64,000 bases of DNA, from NCBI RefSeq assembly GCF_014636175.1, contig NZ_BMDW01000011.1:55138-119137 (forward strand), read 5' to 3'. Below are positions 28,116-38,679 of the stretch, in pieces (within the stretch, counting starts at the first letter, position 1; each line of letters begins with the position of its first letter). Under the pieces are notes generated by a model. It was not told the DNA's origin and searched no databases. It saw only the letters and a program-made list of their open reading frames with translations. This DNA is from Sphingomonas psychrolutea. GTDB taxonomy: Bacteria; Pseudomonadota; Alphaproteobacteria; Sphingomonadales; Sphingomonadaceae. The translations under genes were made by a program, and so were the position numbers.

Positions 28116-28352
28116 TTACTCCTGAGGTACGGCGGTGGAGAGTTGCAGCGCGTGGAGCACGCCGCCCATCCGGTCGCCAAGTGCTGCATAGACCGCGCGT
28201 TGCTGTTTCAGCCGGGGCAGGCCGCGAAAACTCTCGGCGGTGACGAGCGCTGCCCAATGGTCGCCGTCACCCGCCAGATCGGTCATTTCGACCGTCGCAT
28301 CGGGAATGCCCGCCACGATCAGCGCGACGATGTCATCGCCAGCCATCGGCAT
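28116..28352 (-). CDS. bolA: BolA family protein
   Basis: 78 residues with the BolA class II KH-like fold. HWAALVTAESFRGLPRLKQQRAVYAAL contains the conserved FxGxxxxxxHR-like helix, with QQR in place of HR. It probably forms a 2Fe-2S heterodimer with the adjacent GrxD. The ATG overlaps the TAA of the DUF1476 gene (TAATG). Confidence 0.93.
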   Translation of the reverse strand: MPMAGDDIVALIVAGIPDATVEMTDLAGDGDHWAALVTAESFRGLPRLKQQRAVYAALGDRMGGVLHALQLSTAVPQE

Positions 28353-28675
28353 TATTCGGAACTCATCAATTGGCGGCGCGCCTCGACCGTCTGATCCTCG
28401 ATCGCACGGCGAATCGCGGCTTCGTCGATCGTCACGCTCGCCGCGGTCAAATCGCTGACGAGCTTGCGGATCACGTCCTCGTCGCCGGCTTCCTCGAAAT
28501 CGGCCTGGACGACGGCGGTCGCATAGGCGTCGGCTTCTTCCTTGGTCAGGCTCATCAACCCGGCCGCCCATTGCCCGAGCAACCGGTTGCGGCGCGCGGT
28601 AATACGGAAGGCGATCTCCTCGTCGCGGGCGAATTTGGTTTCGAAGGCGCGCTCGCGATCGTCGAAGGTGGTCAT
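28352..28675 (-). CDS. DUF1476 protein, zeta-type F1-ATPase inhibitor
   Basis: 107 residues that match DUF1476, the family of the zeta subunit that inhibits ATP hydrolysis by F1Fo-ATP synthase in Paracoccus. The N-terminus MTTFDDRERAFETKFA is the conserved inhibitory region and a four-helix pattern follows (RRNRLLGQWAAGLMSL, EADAYATAVVQADFEE). It is the first gene of the DUF1476-bolA-grxD unit. Confidence 0.9.
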   Translation of the reverse strand: MTTFDDRERAFETKFARDEEIAFRITARRNRLLGQWAAGLMSLTKEEADAYATAVVQADFEEAGDEDVIRKLVSDLTAASVTIDEAAIRRAIEDQTVEARRQLMSSE

Positions 28676-28865
28676 ATGCGGTCCCCTTGGGCCAATTCAA
28701 ATGTCACGCCTGAGATAAGCGCGCGCGACCGGCTGCGCAACGCCCCGCGCGCTCCGACGGCAAAACCAATGCGTCATCATCCAAAATGACCGATCGAGCG
28801 TAGCTGAATTGGCGCGAGCGGTTATAGACCGGGATCGACCAGCCTTTTGGGATGTTACCGCAAGC

Positions 28866-30314
28866 ATGGCGACAGTGCCCGAACGACCGACGCCCAACCG
28901 TTTCTTTCGCCGCAGCGACGAGGCCGACTTCGCGCATTCGCTGCCCGAGGCGCACCGGACGCTGAAGGTGTGGGAAACGGGCGATGCCGCGCGGCCGCGC
29001 TGGCGGCAGTGGCTGGGCTTTGCCGGGCCGGGGTTCATGGTCTCGGTCGGCTATATGGACCCGGGCAATTGGGGGACCGATCTCGCCGGCGGCAGCCAGT
29101 TCGGTTACGCCCTGCTGTGGGTCATCCTCGCCTCGAACCTGATGGCGATCTTCCTGCAAATCCTCTGCGCGCGGCTCGGTATCGTCACCGGGCGTGACCT
29201 CGCGCAATCGTGCCGCGATTATTACGCAAAGCCCGTCGCGATCGCTTTGTGGCTGCTGTGCGAGGTCGCGATCATCGCGTGCGATTTGGCCGAGGTCGTC
29301 GGCTCGGCGGTCGCGCTCAATCTGCTGCTCGGCATTCCCTTGGTGTGGGGGGTGATCGTCACCGGACTCGACGTGCTGCTGCTGCTGCTGTTGATCAACC
29401 TTGGCTTCCGCAAGATCGAGGCGGTGGTGATCGCGCTCGTCACCACGATCGCGGCGTGCTTTGCCTATACCATCTATCTCGCCAAGCCCGATTGGAGCGC
29501 GGTGGCGTTGGGGGCAATCACGCCGGACATCCCGAATACCGCGGCATTGCTGGTGTCGCTCGGTATCCTCGGCGCGACGGTGATGCCGCACAATCTCTAT
29601 CTCCACTCCTCGATCGTGCAGACCCGCGCGTTCGGCAGCGGCAAGCGTGACGTCAAGGCGGCGCTGGCCTTCAACACCGTCGATACCGTGCTCGCGCTGG
29701 GTGCGGCGTTCTTCGTCAATGCCGCGATTCTCGTGCTCGCCGCCGCCGTCTTCTGGCGCAGCGGCGTGGTGGTCGACGATCTGCGGCAAGCGCATGAATT
29801 GCTGCGCCCCGCGCTCGGCGGCGTGGCGGCGACGGCGTTCGCGGTGGCGCTGCTCGCCTCGGGCCAGTCGAGCACGATCACCGGCACGCTCGCCGGGCAG
29901 ATCGTGATGGAGGGATTCCTGCGTATCCGCATCGCGCCGTGGCTGCGGCGGCTGGTGACGCGCGGCATCGCGATCGTGCCGGCGCTGGTGGCGATCTCGG
30001 CGACCGGCGGCAAGGATACGGTCGAACTGCTGGTGATCAGCCAGGTCGTGCTGTCGATGCAGCTCCCCTTTGCGATCTTCCCGCTGATGATGGTGACGAG
30101 TTCGCGGGCGCGGATGGGGGAGTATGCCAATCCGTGGTGGGTGAAGGTGCTGGGCTATGCAATCTGCACGGTGATCGCGGGGCTCAACGTGTATCTGCTG
30201 TGGCAGACGATCGGGCCGGTTTGGGTGTGTGCGATTGCGGCGGTAATGCTGGGGTTTGCGGCCTATGTGCGGTTTGGGTGGAAGGCCCCGGCGCATCGCC
30301 CGGCCGGTGCCTGA
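28866..30314 (+). CDS. mntH: Nramp family divalent metal transporter
   Basis: 482 residues, about 11 membrane helices. The metal-binding signatures DPGNWGTD in helix 1 and [15 protein letters not shown] in helix 6 are present, so manganese or iron import driven by protons is expected. The start MATVPERPT at 28866 is favoured over the in-frame ATG at 28809, whose extension is not conserved-looking. The stop abuts a convergent small gene. Confidence 0.95.
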   Translation: MATVPERPTPNRFFRRSDEADFAHSLPEAHRTLKVWETGDAARPRWRQWLGFAGPGFMVSVGYMDPGNWGTDLAGGSQFGYALLWVILASNLMAIFLQILCARLGIVTGRDLAQSCRDYYAKPVAIALWLLCEVAIIACDLAEVVGSAVALNLLLGIPLVWGVIVTGLDVLLLLLLINLGFRKIEAVVIALVTTIAACFAYTIYLAKPDWSAVALGAITPDIPNTAALLVSLGILGATVMPHNLYLHSSIVQTRAFGSGKRDVKAALAFNTVDTVLALGAAFFVNAAILVLAAAVFWRSGVVVDDLRQAHELLRPALGGVAATAFAVALLASGQSSTITGTLAGQIVMEGFLRIRIAPWLRRLVTRGIAIVPALVAISATGGKDTVELLVISQVVLSMQLPFAIFPLMMVTSSRARMGEYANPWWVKVLGYAICTVIAGLNVYLLWQTIGPVWVCAIAAVMLGFAAYVRFGWKAPAHRPAGA

Positions 30315-30713
30315 TTAGCGGCGCGGATAGCCGAAGCGACTGCTTTCGAAGGACACGATCGCACCGGCATTGTCGCCCAGCGGGATCTCCGCGATCCCGT
30401 ACATCGCGCGCGCGCCACCCGAGCCGATCATCACGCCCACTTCGCCGTGAATGCCGCGGCCGAGCCGCTCCGACGCAGGATCCTCGCCGCGCGCCAAGGC
30501 GGCGCTTTCGGGAGTCGCCGAATCAAGGATCGCGGCGCGCTCGGCATCACTGATCCGGCGAACATCCGGTTCGGCGTGGGTCCTCGCGGGTTGCTGCGTC
30601 GCGAGCACAGGCTGGGCCGACTGCGCAGAGACAGCCGTCCAAGACATGGCCGTCGCCAAGCAGGCCAGGATGAACGGTGCGGCGCGGAAGCGCGAGGGCG
30701 GCAAGCGGATCAT
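30315..30713 (-). CDS. Hypothetical exported protein (132 aa)
   Basis: A signal peptide of about 30 residues (FILACLATAMSWTAVSAQS) precedes a small domain. RRISDAERAAILDSATPESAALARG is a predicted helix, and GEVGVMIGSGGARAMYGIAEIPLGDNAGAIVSFESSRFGYP looks like a beta meander near the C-terminus. No family recognised. It is convergent with, and directly abuts, mntH. Confidence 0.7.
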   Translation of the reverse strand: MIRLPPSRFRAAPFILACLATAMSWTAVSAQSAQPVLATQQPARTHAEPDVRRISDAERAAILDSATPESAALARGEDPASERLGRGIHGEVGVMIGSGGARAMYGIAEIPLGDNAGAIVSFESSRFGYPRR

Positions 30714-30765
30714 GCCTTGCTATAGGCGCGAACCGCCTGACCGCACAATGAACGGAGTACGACGC

Positions 30766-31767
30766 CTACTTCGCCACCTCTACCACCAATTTTCCGATCG
30801 CGCCGCGTGCCGCCATCTTGGCGATCGCCTTGCCGCCATCCTCGAACGCGAAGGTTTCGGTGACGCGCGGATTGATCTTGCCGTCTTTCCAAAGGCGAAA
30901 TAGGCGGTCGATGTGCGCGCGGTTCGCCTCCGGGTCGCGTGCGGCAAACGCGCCCCAGAACACGCCGCACACGTCGCACGACTTGAGCAGCGTCAGGTTG
31001 AGCGGCAGGCGCGGGATGCCGGCCGGGAAGCCGACGACGAGATAGCGCCCCTCCCATCCGATCGAACGCAGCGCCGGCTCGGCATAATCGCCGCCGACCG
31101 GATCGTAGATCACGTCATAGCCCTTCTTGCCGCCCGCCGCCTTGAACTGCTCGGCGAGCGCCTTGGACTGGTCCTTGTCGAACGGCGCGCGGGCATAGAC
31201 GATCGTATCGTCCGCTCCCGCGTCGCGCGCGGCCTGCGCCTTTTCCTCGGACGAGACGGCCGCGACGACGCGCGCCCCGAACGCCTTGCCGAGTTCAATC
31301 GCCGCAAGCCCGACGCCACCCGCCGCGCCGAGCACCAGCAAGGTCTGCCCCTCGGCGAGATGCCCGCGGTCGAGCAAAGCGTGGATCGTCGTGCCGTAAG
31401 TCAGCAGCAGCGCGGAGCCCTCGGCGAAGCTCCGCCCCTCGGGCAAGCGGAACAGAGCGGCGGCGGGCAGCGCGATCTTCTCGACCAGCCCGCCTGAACC
31501 CGTCGTCGCAATAACGCGGTCGCCGACCGCCCAATCGGTCACGCCGTCCCCGACGCTCTCGATCACGCCCGAGATCTCGCTGCCCGGCGCGAACGGGCGC
31601 GGCGGCTTGAACTGATATTTGTCCTCGATGATCAGCACGTCGGGATAATTGATCGAGCACGCCTTGACCGCAACCACGACCTGGCCCGGACCTGCCACAG
31701 GATCGGGCAGGTCATCGAGGACTAGAGTTTCAGGTCCGCCCGGTGCTTTCGACAGAAGTGCCCGCAT
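30766..31767 (-). CDS. NADPH:quinone oxidoreductase family protein
   Basis: 333 residues of the medium-chain dehydrogenase/reductase superfamily without the zinc-ligand pattern of alcohol dehydrogenases. It has an N-terminal GroES-like domain and a nucleotide-binding fold with [20 protein letters not shown]. Likely reduces quinones or enones with NADPH. Its first 38 bases overlap the end of leuD, so it is likely co-transcribed with the leu genes. Confidence 0.92.
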   Translation of the reverse strand: MRALLSKAPGGPETLVLDDLPDPVAGPGQVVVAVKACSINYPDVLIIEDKYQFKPPRPFAPGSEISGVIESVGDGVTDWAVGDRVIATTGSGGLVEKIALPAAALFRLPEGRSFAEGSALLLTYGTTIHALLDRGHLAEGQTLLVLGAAGGVGLAAIELGKAFGARVVAAVSSEEKAQAARDAGADDTIVYARAPFDKDQSKALAEQFKAAGGKKGYDVIYDPVGGDYAEPALRSIGWEGRYLVVGFPAGIPRLPLNLTLLKSCDVCGVFWGAFAARDPEANRAHIDRLFRLWKDGKINPRVTETFAFEDGGKAIAKMAARGAIGKLVVEVAK

Positions 31768-32359
31768 ATGCCCGTTCTCCGCTCATCCACGGCCGGTGCG
31801 TTGCTACCCCGGCTTCGTATTTCGAAATCTGGGTATCCCTTGCCAGTGTCAGGCCGACCTCGTCCAGCCCTTCCATCAGGCATTGGCGGCGGAATGCGTC
31901 GAGTTCGAAGGCGAAGCGGTCCTGAAACGGGGTGGTGACCGTCATCGTCTCCAGATCGACGCTGATCGGCTGGTCTTGCGCGACCTCAAGCAGACGATCG
32001 ATCGCGTCCTGCGGGAGGACAACGGTGACAATGCCGTTCTTGAACGCATTGCCCGAGAAAATGTCGGAAAAGCTCGGCGCGATCACCGCCTTGATCCCCA
32101 TGTCGCCGAGCGCCCAGGCGGCATGTTCGCGGCTCGACCCGCAGCCGAAATTGTCGCCCGCGATCAGGATCGGCGATCCGGCATAGCGCGGATCGTCGAA
32201 GATATTGGCGGGATCGGCGCGGACCGTCTCGAACGCGCCCTTGCCAAGCCCTTCGCGCGTGATCGTCTTGAGCCAGTGCGCGGGGATGATGACGTCGGTA
32301 TCGACGTTCTTCTGCCCCCACGGATAGGCCTTGCCCGAGACTTGGGTGACGGGGTCCAT
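31730..32359 (-). CDS. leuD: 3-isopropylmalate dehydratase small subunit
   Basis: 209 residues; with LeuC it isomerises isopropylmalate in leucine synthesis. [13 protein letters not shown] near the N-terminus and [17 protein letters not shown] with the catalytic loop are intact. The start ATG shares its last base region with the stop of the metallo-hydrolase gene upstream (32359). The gene is separated from leuC by two short genes. Confidence 0.97.
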   Translation of the reverse strand: MDPVTQVSGKAYPWGQKNVDTDVIIPAHWLKTITREGLGKGAFETVRADPANIFDDPRYAGSPILIAGDNFGCGSSREHAAWALGDMGIKAVIAPSFSDIFSGNAFKNGIVTVVLPQDAIDRLLEVAQDQPISVDLETMTVTTPFQDRFAFELDAFRRQCLMEGLDEVGLTLARDTQISKYEAGVATHRPWMSGERAYAGTSVESTGRT

Positions 32360-33192
32360 CAGTCTGCCCAGTTCGGAAAGGCGGGCAATTTGGCGATGTC
32401 GCGCGGGTCGTGCTGGATGATCACGGTCGCTTTCAGGTTTTTGGCCAGTCCCTTGAAGCGCTCGATCGCGGCGATACTGTCGGCGCGGTTGGTGTTGAAG
32501 CCAGGCACGCCGTCGCTGTCATAATTCTCCCGAAAATGCGCGACGTCGCCGCTCAGCAGCACGTTCCCCATACCTGCCAGATGCACGAGCAGACCGTGAT
32601 GCCCCGGCGTGTGTCCCGGCAAATCGAGCATCGTGACGCTGCCGTCGCCGAACACGTCCTTGTCGCCGCTGACGGGCACCGACTTGGCCGTTCCGTCGAT
32701 CCACGGCGCGAGCGGTACCTTGCTGGTGCCAGGCTCGCCCGCCTTCAACGCATCGAAATCACCCTTGCCGATCAGCAGAGTCGCGCCGGGAAAGGCCGCG
32801 GCCTGGCCGATATGGTCGAAATGGTAATGGCTGATGCCGATCATCGAAATTTGCTCGGGCTTGATGCCGACGGCTGCGAGCTGCTCGACGAGCGTGGCGG
32901 TTACGGTCGCGTCCATCGGGGCCTTGGGGTCGATCGGCTTACCCTTCATCGCGGCGGGCAGGCCGGTGTCCCACAGCATGTACGCGTCGCCATGCTTGAT
33001 CAAATAACAGCTCGCGGTCAGCCGCTTGCTTTGCCCGACATACGCACGCGTGTCGGAGAATTGGTCGAGATCGTTCGCGGCGACGGTGCCGCAGTCGAGC
33101 CGCATCAGTTTAACTGGTACGGCGGGCTTTGGCGCGGCGGTCTGTGCGGTGAGGGCAGTGGCGGCAAGTGCGGCGAACAGCAGCTTCTTCAT
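32359..33192 (-). CDS. Exported metallo-beta-lactamase-fold lactonase-like hydrolase
   Basis: 277 residues. A signal peptide ([21 protein letters not shown]) precedes a dizinc hydrolase domain with [12 protein letters not shown] (HxHxDH), the LSGDVAHF aspartate and a late histidine (IQHDPRD). The closest group by pattern is the N-acyl homoserine lactonase (AttM/AiiA-like) family; lactonase activity is an inference. The gene is located between leuC and leuD on the same strand. The start at 33192 gives the signal peptide. Confidence 0.88.
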   Translation of the reverse strand: MKKLLFAALAATALTAQTAAPKPAVPVKLMRLDCGTVAANDLDQFSDTRAYVGQSKRLTASCYLIKHGDAYMLWDTGLPAAMKGKPIDPKAPMDATVTATLVEQLAAVGIKPEQISMIGISHYHFDHIGQAAAFPGATLLIGKGDFDALKAGEPGTSKVPLAPWIDGTAKSVPVSGDKDVFGDGSVTMLDLPGHTPGHHGLLVHLAGMGNVLLSGDVAHFRENYDSDGVPGFNTNRADSIAAIERFKGLAKNLKATVIIQHDPRDIAKLPAFPNWAD

Positions 33193-33250
33193 GACAAATC
33201 TCCCCTGGGTCGCCCCGCGCAATAGCCGCCCGCCGGGCGCGCGCCCACGT

Positions 33251-33355
33251 TTATTTGGCGGCGATGACGATCGGTTTGGAATTGGCCGTGGCGGCATAGG
33301 CGGCGATGCCGCTCAACACGGTGCCGAGCACCAGCAGAACCAGAACGCGTTTCAT
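33251..33355 (-). CDS. Tiny membrane or exported peptide coupled to leuC (34 aa)
   Basis: A 35-codon frame whose ATG overlaps the leuC stop (ATGA) and which ends in TAA. It encodes a basic start and a hydrophobic stretch resembling a signal peptide ([21 protein letters not shown]), followed by only 13 residues. Codon usage is like its neighbours. It may be a real micropeptide; alternatively it is the remnant of a longer exported gene. Confidence 0.5.
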   Translation of the reverse strand: MKRVLVLLVLGTVLSGIAAYAATANSKPIVIAAK

Positions 33356-34803
33356 AAGCTATCCCCCCCAGGACCCGACATCAGATCACGCACATCGCTC
33401 AGCCGACCCGTGACGGCAGCGGCCGCCGCCATTGCGGGCGAAACCAGATGCGTGCGCGCACCTGGCCCTTGCCGTCCGACGAAGTTCCGGTTCGACGTGG
33501 ACGCACAGCGTTTGCCCGGCGGTACCTTGTCCGGGTTCATCGCGAGGCACATCGAGCAGCCCGGCTCGCGCCAGTCGAACCCGGCGGCGAGGAAGATGCG
33601 GTCGAGTCCCTCGGCCTCGGCCTGGCGCTTGACCAAACCCGATCCGGGAACGATCATCGCGTGCATCCCCGGCGCGACATGGCGGCCGTTGGCGACGGCA
33701 GCGGCGGCGCGGAGGTCCTCGATGCGGCTGTTGGTGCAACTGCCGATGAACACATAATCGACCGCGACGTCCTGCATCGCGGTGCCGGGGGTGAGGCCCA
33801 TATAATCGAGCGATTTGCGCGCGGCATCGCGCTTGGCCGGATCGGCGAAACTGTCGGGATCGGGCACGAAACCGGTGATCGCGACTACATCCTCGGGGCT
33901 GGTGCCCCAGGTCAGTTGCGGCGCGATGTTGGTCGCATCGAGCGTTACCAGCGCGTCATAGCGGGCGTTCGCATCGCTCGGTAGCGTGCGCCAATAGGTG
34001 ACGGCTTGCTCCCAATCCTCGCCTTTGGGCGCCATTGGCCGACCCTTCAGATACGCGAAGGTCGTCTCGTCGGGCGCGACCAGGCCAGCGCGCGCGCCAC
34101 CCTCGATCGACATATTGGCAATGGTGAGCCGCCCCTCGATCGACATCGCGCGGATGATCGATCCGGTATATTCCAGGACGTGGCCGGTGCCGCCGGCCGC
34201 GCCGATTTTGCCGATGATCGCGAGGATCACGTCCTTCGGGCTGACCCCGAAGCCGAGCGTGCCGTCGACGCGCACTTCCATCGTCTTCGACTGGCCGAGC
34301 AGCAATGTCTGCGTGGCAAGGACATGCTCGACCTCGCTCGTGCCGATCCCGAAGGCGAGCGCGCCGAGCGCGCCATGCGCCGAGGTATGGCTGTCGCCGC
34401 ACACCAGCGTCGTGCCGGGCAGCGTGAAGCCCTGCTCCGGGCCGACGACATGGACGATGCCCTGTTCAGGCGCGGCTGCATCGATATAGTCGATGCCGAA
34501 ATCGGCAGTGTTGCGCTCCAGTGCGTCGAGCTGCGCGGCACTTTCCGCATCGGCGATCGGCACGCGGTTCCCGCCAGCATCGCGCCGCTTTGTCGTCGGC
34601 AAATTATGATCGGGCACGGCCAGCGTCAGATCGGGGCGTCGCACTGCGCGGCCATGCGCGCGCAAACCCGAAAAGGCCTGCGGGCTGGTCACTTCATGGA
34701 CGAGATGCCGGTCGATATAAATCAGGCACGTCCCATCGTCGCGACGTTCGACGACATGGTCGTCCCAGATTTTTTCGTACAAAGTGCGCGGGCGAATGGC
34801 CAT
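33352..34803 (-). CDS. leuC: 3-isopropylmalate dehydratase large subunit
   Basis: 483 residues of the aconitase superfamily. The first iron-sulfur cysteine is in [17 protein letters not shown] and the paired ligands in [32 protein letters not shown] is also diagnostic. Forms the heterodimer with LeuD. It appears to lead the minus-strand group leuC - micropeptide - lactonase - leuD - quinone reductase. Confidence 0.98.
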   Translation of the reverse strand: MAIRPRTLYEKIWDDHVVERRDDGTCLIYIDRHLVHEVTSPQAFSGLRAHGRAVRRPDLTLAVPDHNLPTTKRRDAGGNRVPIADAESAAQLDALERNTADFGIDYIDAAAPEQGIVHVVGPEQGFTLPGTTLVCGDSHTSAHGALGALAFGIGTSEVEHVLATQTLLLGQSKTMEVRVDGTLGFGVSPKDVILAIIGKIGAAGGTGHVLEYTGSIIRAMSIEGRLTIANMSIEGGARAGLVAPDETTFAYLKGRPMAPKGEDWEQAVTYWRTLPSDANARYDALVTLDATNIAPQLTWGTSPEDVVAITGFVPDPDSFADPAKRDAARKSLDYMGLTPGTAMQDVAVDYVFIGSCTNSRIEDLRAAAAVANGRHVAPGMHAMIVPGSGLVKRQAEAEGLDRIFLAAGFDWREPGCSMCLAMNPDKVPPGKRCASTSNRNFVGRQGPGARTHLVSPAMAAAAAVTGRLSDVRDLMSGPGGDSL

Positions 34804-34852
34804 GCGCGCGCCTTAACCGAAGGTTGCGCCAACGCAAAGCGTAACGTGGCGA

Positions 34853-35806
34853 TTATTGCGTAATGATGGGCGAGATATAGTCGGCGTCGTGCGTAAAGGG
34901 CAACGGCAACCCGTCGCGCAGCGCGCGCAGGATCGCGGCGAAATCGGTCTGCGCGCGGAAGCCGAGCAGCTGTTCGGCGCGGCGGGCGTCATAAACCCGG
35001 TCGATCGTGGCGGGCAGCGTCCAGCCGCGTGTCGCATAAAGCGCGGCGGCGTCGGGGAAGTGATGCGCGATGACGGCCGCCGCGTCGTATTTCAGGGCAG
35101 CAGTCTCGTCCCGCGCAAAGGGCGTCGGTGCCGAGACGATGAAGGTGCCCGTGCCGATCTCGGCCATCCGCTCGAGCGCGACGATGTGCGCCGCGGCGGC
35201 ATCCTCGACGGTCAGCCGGCGGTGGAGGAACTCGTTGGCCTTCATATTCTCGCCCGCGAGGCTGCGGTGCGTGTCGTCATCCTCGGGAAAGAAGCGCGCG
35301 GTGCGCAGCACCAGCACCGGCAGGCCGTGCTCGGCATGAAACAAGCGGCAGAGCTGTTCGGCCGCGAGCTTGGTCACGCCGTAGATGTTGCGCGGCTCAA
35401 GCGGGGCGAGCGTTTCGTCGATCCATACCGCCTCGGCGGCGCGCGCTTCGCGGATCGCGGTCGAGATCATCAGCGACGTCGTCGAGGTGAACACCATCCC
35501 TTTCGCCCGGTGCGCGATCGCCGCTTCGAGCACATTGAGCGTACCGGACACATTGACGTCGATAAAGGCCTGCGCGGGATAGCGCGCGATGTCGGGCTTG
35601 TGGAGCGCGCCGCTGTGGATGACGGCTTCGATCCGGCGCTCACTGAACAGCCGGTCGATCAGCGCGCGATCAGCCACGCTGCCGATCGTGTCGGTGAAGG
35701 CACCCGGCGCGACATCGAGCCCCGTCACCGTGTGCCCGGCATGGCGCAACATCGGCGCGAGAAAGCGGCCCAGCCATCCTGACGACCCGGTGAGCAAGAC
35801 GCGCAT
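34853..35806 (-). CDS. NAD(P)-dependent epimerase/reductase (extended SDR)
   Basis: 317 residues. The N-terminal nucleotide motif LLTGSSGWLGRFL (GxxGxxG) and the catalytic YGVTKLAAEQL (YxxxK) place it in the extended short-chain dehydrogenase family. Substrate unknown, probably a sugar nucleotide or a similar hydroxy compound. It ends 49 bases before leuC starts and begins two bases after the upstream hydrolase gene ends. Confidence 0.9.
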   Translation of the reverse strand: MRVLLTGSSGWLGRFLAPMLRHAGHTVTGLDVAPGAFTDTIGSVADRALIDRLFSERRIEAVIHSGALHKPDIARYPAQAFIDVNVSGTLNVLEAAIAHRAKGMVFTSTTSLMISTAIREARAAEAVWIDETLAPLEPRNIYGVTKLAAEQLCRLFHAEHGLPVLVLRTARFFPEDDDTHRSLAGENMKANEFLHRRLTVEDAAAAHIVALERMAEIGTGTFIVSAPTPFARDETAALKYDAAAVIAHHFPDAAALYATRGWTLPATIDRVYDARRAEQLLGFRAQTDFAAILRALRDGLPLPFTHDADYISPIITQ

Positions 35807-35808
35807 CG

Positions 35809-36696
35809 TTACCGCGCCGCGAGTGACCGGTTGAAGAACGCAACGCTGTCTGCGAGCGCCGGGGAACGACCGCGGAACGGGACCGAGAGTGCCATGACCA
35901 CGCCCTCATGCGTCTGGTTCGGATAGTTTATCAGTTCCACCCGCCCCCCCAACGTCTTCAGCCGTGCCGCCAGATGGATCGCATTGCGCGGGCGCACGGT
36001 GGTGTCGGCGGTGCCGGTAACGAGCAGCATCGGCGGCGCATCGGCGCGGGCGAAGGTAATCGGCTGCGTCATCGCCGGATCGGCGGCACCCTTGAACGCG
36101 TCGCGCGCACTGTCCGAGGTCCAGGGGTAAAAATCATACGGCCCGCACAAGGGGGCGGCAGCCTTTACGATGCGCGGATCGACGCCGACCGCCTTGAGCC
36201 AGCGCTGGTCGAGCGTCAGCATCGCGACGGTGTACGCGCCCGCTGAATGCCCCGACAGGACGATCTGCGCCGGATCGCCGCCGAATTCGCCGATATGGTC
36301 GCGCGTCCATTTCACCGCGTCGGCACCGTCCTGCAGCATCGCCGGAAACCGGATTTGCGGGACCTTGCGATAATCCGGCACGACGACCACGAACCCTGCC
36401 TTGGCAAAGGCGCGCGCGGCGAACCCATAGGCACGCCGATTCCCCTTATACCAGCCGCCGCCATACCAAAAGATCACGACCGGGCGCTTCACCACGGGCC
36501 CCACAGGACGCCACACGTCGAGCGTCTGGCCGTTGCTGCCGAACGCCAGGTCCTTGCCGATCCGCGAGACTCCGCTGCCGCCGCCCATCACCTTGTCGAG
36601 GAAGCTGAGCAAACCTGGGGGCGAGGTCAGCGCCGCGGCGGATCCCAGGCTCACCATCACCAGCAGGACACAGGCGACAATGATCCGGCGGGTCAA
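35809..36696 (-). CDS. Alpha/beta hydrolase (esterase/lipase, HSL-like)
   Basis: 295 residues from a TTG that overlaps the scoB stop (TTGA); no ATG or GTG is well placed, and codons further upstream lie in scoB. The hydrophobic N-terminus ([21 protein letters not shown]) is a signal or anchor. The oxyanion motif reads WYGGGWYKG, the nucleophile elbow GHSAGAY, and the late histidine is in NQTHEGV. Substrate unknown. Confidence 0.87.
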   Translation of the reverse strand: MTRRIIVACVLLVMVSLGSAAALTSPPGLLSFLDKVMGGGSGVSRIGKDLAFGSNGQTLDVWRPVGPVVKRPVVIFWYGGGWYKGNRRAYGFAARAFAKAGFVVVVPDYRKVPQIRFPAMLQDGADAVKWTRDHIGEFGGDPAQIVLSGHSAGAYTVAMLTLDQRWLKAVGVDPRIVKAAAPLCGPYDFYPWTSDSARDAFKGAADPAMTQPITFARADAPPMLLVTGTADTTVRPRNAIHLAARLKTLGGRVELINYPNQTHEGVVMALSVPFRGRSPALADSVAFFNRSLAAR

Positions 36697-37331
36697 GCGA
36701 GATACTTTGCGGTCGTCTTCGCGGCGAGTTCGTCGGCAGTGACGCCGGGGGCCATTTCGATCAAGCGGAACGGCGCGGCGTGGTCGGGGCGCTGGAACAC
36801 CGCCAGATCGGTGATGATCATGTCGACGACGTTCTTGCCCGTCAGCGGCAGCGTACAGGCCGGGATGAATTTTGGGTCGCCGTTCTTCGACGTATGTTCC
36901 ATCACGACGATGATCCGCTTGACGCCTGCGACCAAATCCATCGCGCCGCCCATGCCCTTGATCATCTTGCCCGGAATCATCCAATTGGCGATGTCGCCAT
37001 TCTCGGCGACTTCCATCGCGCCGAGCACGGTCAAATCGATATGCCCGCCGCGGATCATCGCGAAACTGTCGGCGCTGCTGAAATAGGCGCTTTGCGGCAA
37101 TTCGCTGATCGTCTGCTTGCCGGCGTTGATCAGATCAGCATCCTCTTCGCCCGCAAGCGGGAACGGGCCGATGCCGAGCATGCCGTTTTCGGACTGGAGC
37201 GTAACCTCGACGCCCGGCGGGATATGGTTGGCGACGAGCGTCGGAATGCCGATGCCGAGGTTGACGTAAAACCCGTCCTGCAATTCACGCGCAGCACGCG
37301 CCGCCATTTCGTCGCGAGTCCAAGCCATCAA
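36693..37331 (-). CDS. scoB: 3-oxoacid CoA-transferase subunit B
   Basis: 212 residues; the beta subunit of the enzyme that moves CoA from succinyl-CoA to acetoacetate or a related 3-oxoacid. The catalytic glutamate lies in [14 protein letters not shown]. The subunit start [16 protein letters not shown] is characteristic. It overlaps the DUF5076 gene by four bases (ATGA) and is separated from its partner scoA by two other genes. Confidence 0.95.
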   Translation of the reverse strand: MMAWTRDEMAARAARELQDGFYVNLGIGIPTLVANHIPPGVEVTLQSENGMLGIGPFPLAGEEDADLINAGKQTISELPQSAYFSSADSFAMIRGGHIDLTVLGAMEVAENGDIANWMIPGKMIKGMGGAMDLVAGVKRIIVVMEHTSKNGDPKFIPACTLPLTGKNVVDMIITDLAVFQRPDHAAPFRLIEMAPGVTADELAAKTTAKYLA

Positions 37332-37690
37332 TGGATATCCTTGTTCGGTAGGTAGCTGATGATGCCGTCGTCATCTGAGTCGGGGGCATCTTCGGAGTCG
37401 AGCTGATGCCCCGGATCGGTCGGATTGCCCCGTTCGGCGTCGAGGCCCTCCCAGATGCGGGCCTCGGCCTCGGCTTCGCTGATCCCGGTGGCCTGCGCAT
37501 AAGCACGTGCGCCGTGGCGAACGACATCGACCAACGCGATGCCGAGCGCAAACGGATCGGCCCCGATCGGCACCGGGTTGATGAAGCACGTCGTCGGCCC
37601 GTCCTTGGTCGCCCAGACACGCAGGAATTCGCGGGCACCGCCAAGCATCCCGGCATAGCGTCGCAAGTCGATCGGGGTCGGTTTCTTCAT
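37328..37690 (-). CDS. DUF5076 domain-containing protein
   Basis: 120 residues, cytoplasmic, no signal. The region [32 protein letters not shown] matches what I recall of DUF5076, followed by an acidic C-terminal tail ([12 protein letters not shown]). Function unknown. Coupled by four-base overlaps to the acid phosphatase before it and scoB after it. Confidence 0.82.
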   Translation of the reverse strand: MKKPTPIDLRRYAGMLGGAREFLRVWATKDGPTTCFINPVPIGADPFALGIALVDVVRHGARAYAQATGISEAEAEARIWEGLDAERGNPTDPGHQLDSEDAPDSDDDGIISYLPNKDIH

Positions 37691-38679
37691 GGCGTCGACT
37701 CCGTCGGGGGGCCCGTCGGGCGCCAGCGTTTGTCAGCGGGGAAAATGTCGTCGATCCCGCCCTTCAGCGCGGTGCCGTAAACCGGATTTGGCAGCGTGTA
37801 CCAGCCCGCGCCGAAGGTCGGAACCAGCGGTTCGCTGAGCACTGCGGCGCGACGGGCAGCCGGGGTCAGGCCAGCGTTGAACAGGTCGCTGAAATCGCCG
37901 AGCTGATCGCCGCCCATCGCGACCACGCAATATTGCGCGGCGATCGTCGCGCGGCGGCCGTCCTTCTTGCTGCCCATCGCGTCGTCGCCGGAGAGATACA
38001 GCGTCTCGCCGTGAATTGCCGGGCCGAGGCCCGCCCCCTCGATTGCGGCGCGCGTCGCATCGGCATTGGCGGTGGAGCGGTTGGTGTTGAAAATAACGGT
38101 CACGCCCATTTGGCGGATCACGCCGAGCGCGCGGACCGACCCCGGGGTGGCGCTAACCTTCGATGCGCCGGTGCGCTCCCACGCTTGCCAGCGCCTTTCG
38201 TCATAGGCGCGGCCGGGGTGGGCGGAATCGTCATATTCGAAGCCGAGATTGAGCAATACGGTTTCATCGACGTCGAATACGACCGCTTTGGGCTTGGTGC
38301 CGCAGGGCACCCATTTCGGCGCGGCGAGCGTGGCGTCGGGGGCGAGGACGACCGAGTCCTGCGGTGTCGCCGCGACCTGGCGCGCGACGTAAGAGACGAT
38401 GCTGCGCCACGTCTGCTGCGATGCGGCGGCGGCTTCGCCCGAGCCGTAGAGATATTGCATGCCCGCGGGGACGGTGGGGGCGGGGGTGGCGATTGCGGCT
38501 GGCGGCGGCGTGGCGGTGCAAGCGGAAAGCGTCAGTGCAGCGAAGAGCAAGCCCCTCCCCTTCAGGGGAGGGGTTGGGGTGGGGCGGTGCAACAAAAGCA
38601 ATCGACGGGCTTGCCGATATGGCCCCACCCCCAACCCCTCCCCCGAAGGGGAGGGGCTTAAGAAGCGCAAGTCGATCAC
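37687..38679 (-). CDS. HAD-type acid phosphatase lipoprotein with repeat-split signal peptide
   Basis: 330 residues from a GTG that overlaps the scoA stop (GTGA). The HAD nucleophile motif is [11 protein letters not shown], with [10 protein letters not shown] and [11 protein letters not shown] later, as in class C / e(P4)-type outer-membrane acid phosphatases. The N-terminus reads MIDLRFL, then 37 codons of palindromic repeat, then [10 protein letters not shown] with a lipobox. Without the repeat the start is a continuous lipoprotein signal peptide. Whether export still works is open. Confidence 0.85.
   Translation of the reverse strand: MIDLRFLSPSPSGEGLGVGPYRQARRLLLLHRPTPTPPLKGRGLLFAALTLSACTATPPPAAIATPAPTVPAGMQYLYGSGEAAAASQQTWRSIVSYVARQVAATPQDSVVLAPDATLAAPKWVPCGTKPKAVVFDVDETVLLNLGFEYDDSAHPGRAYDERRWQAWERTGASKVSATPGSVRALGVIRQMGVTVIFNTNRSTANADATRAAIEGAGLGPAIHGETLYLSGDDAMGSKKDGRRATIAAQYCVVAMGGDQLGDFSDLFNAGLTPAARRAAVLSEPLVPTFGAGWYTLPNPVYGTALKGGIDDIFPADKRWRPTGPPTESTP
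38549..38659. repeat. Palindromic repeat, family 5, inside the acid phosphatase signal sequence
   Basis: 111 bp, exactly 37 codons. AAGCCCCTCCCCTT..AGGGGAGGGG and TTGGGGTGGGGC on the left are matched by GCCCCACCCCCAA and CCCCTCCCCC..AAGGGGAGGGGCTT on the right, each arm being itself a hairpin. It lies between the seventh codon and the hydrophobic core of the signal peptide. Confidence 0.9.

Noticed and set aside
28704..30296. 530-codon minus-strand frame opposite the Nramp gene
   Set aside because: Shadow of mntH: arginine, glutamine and histidine rich with no domain.
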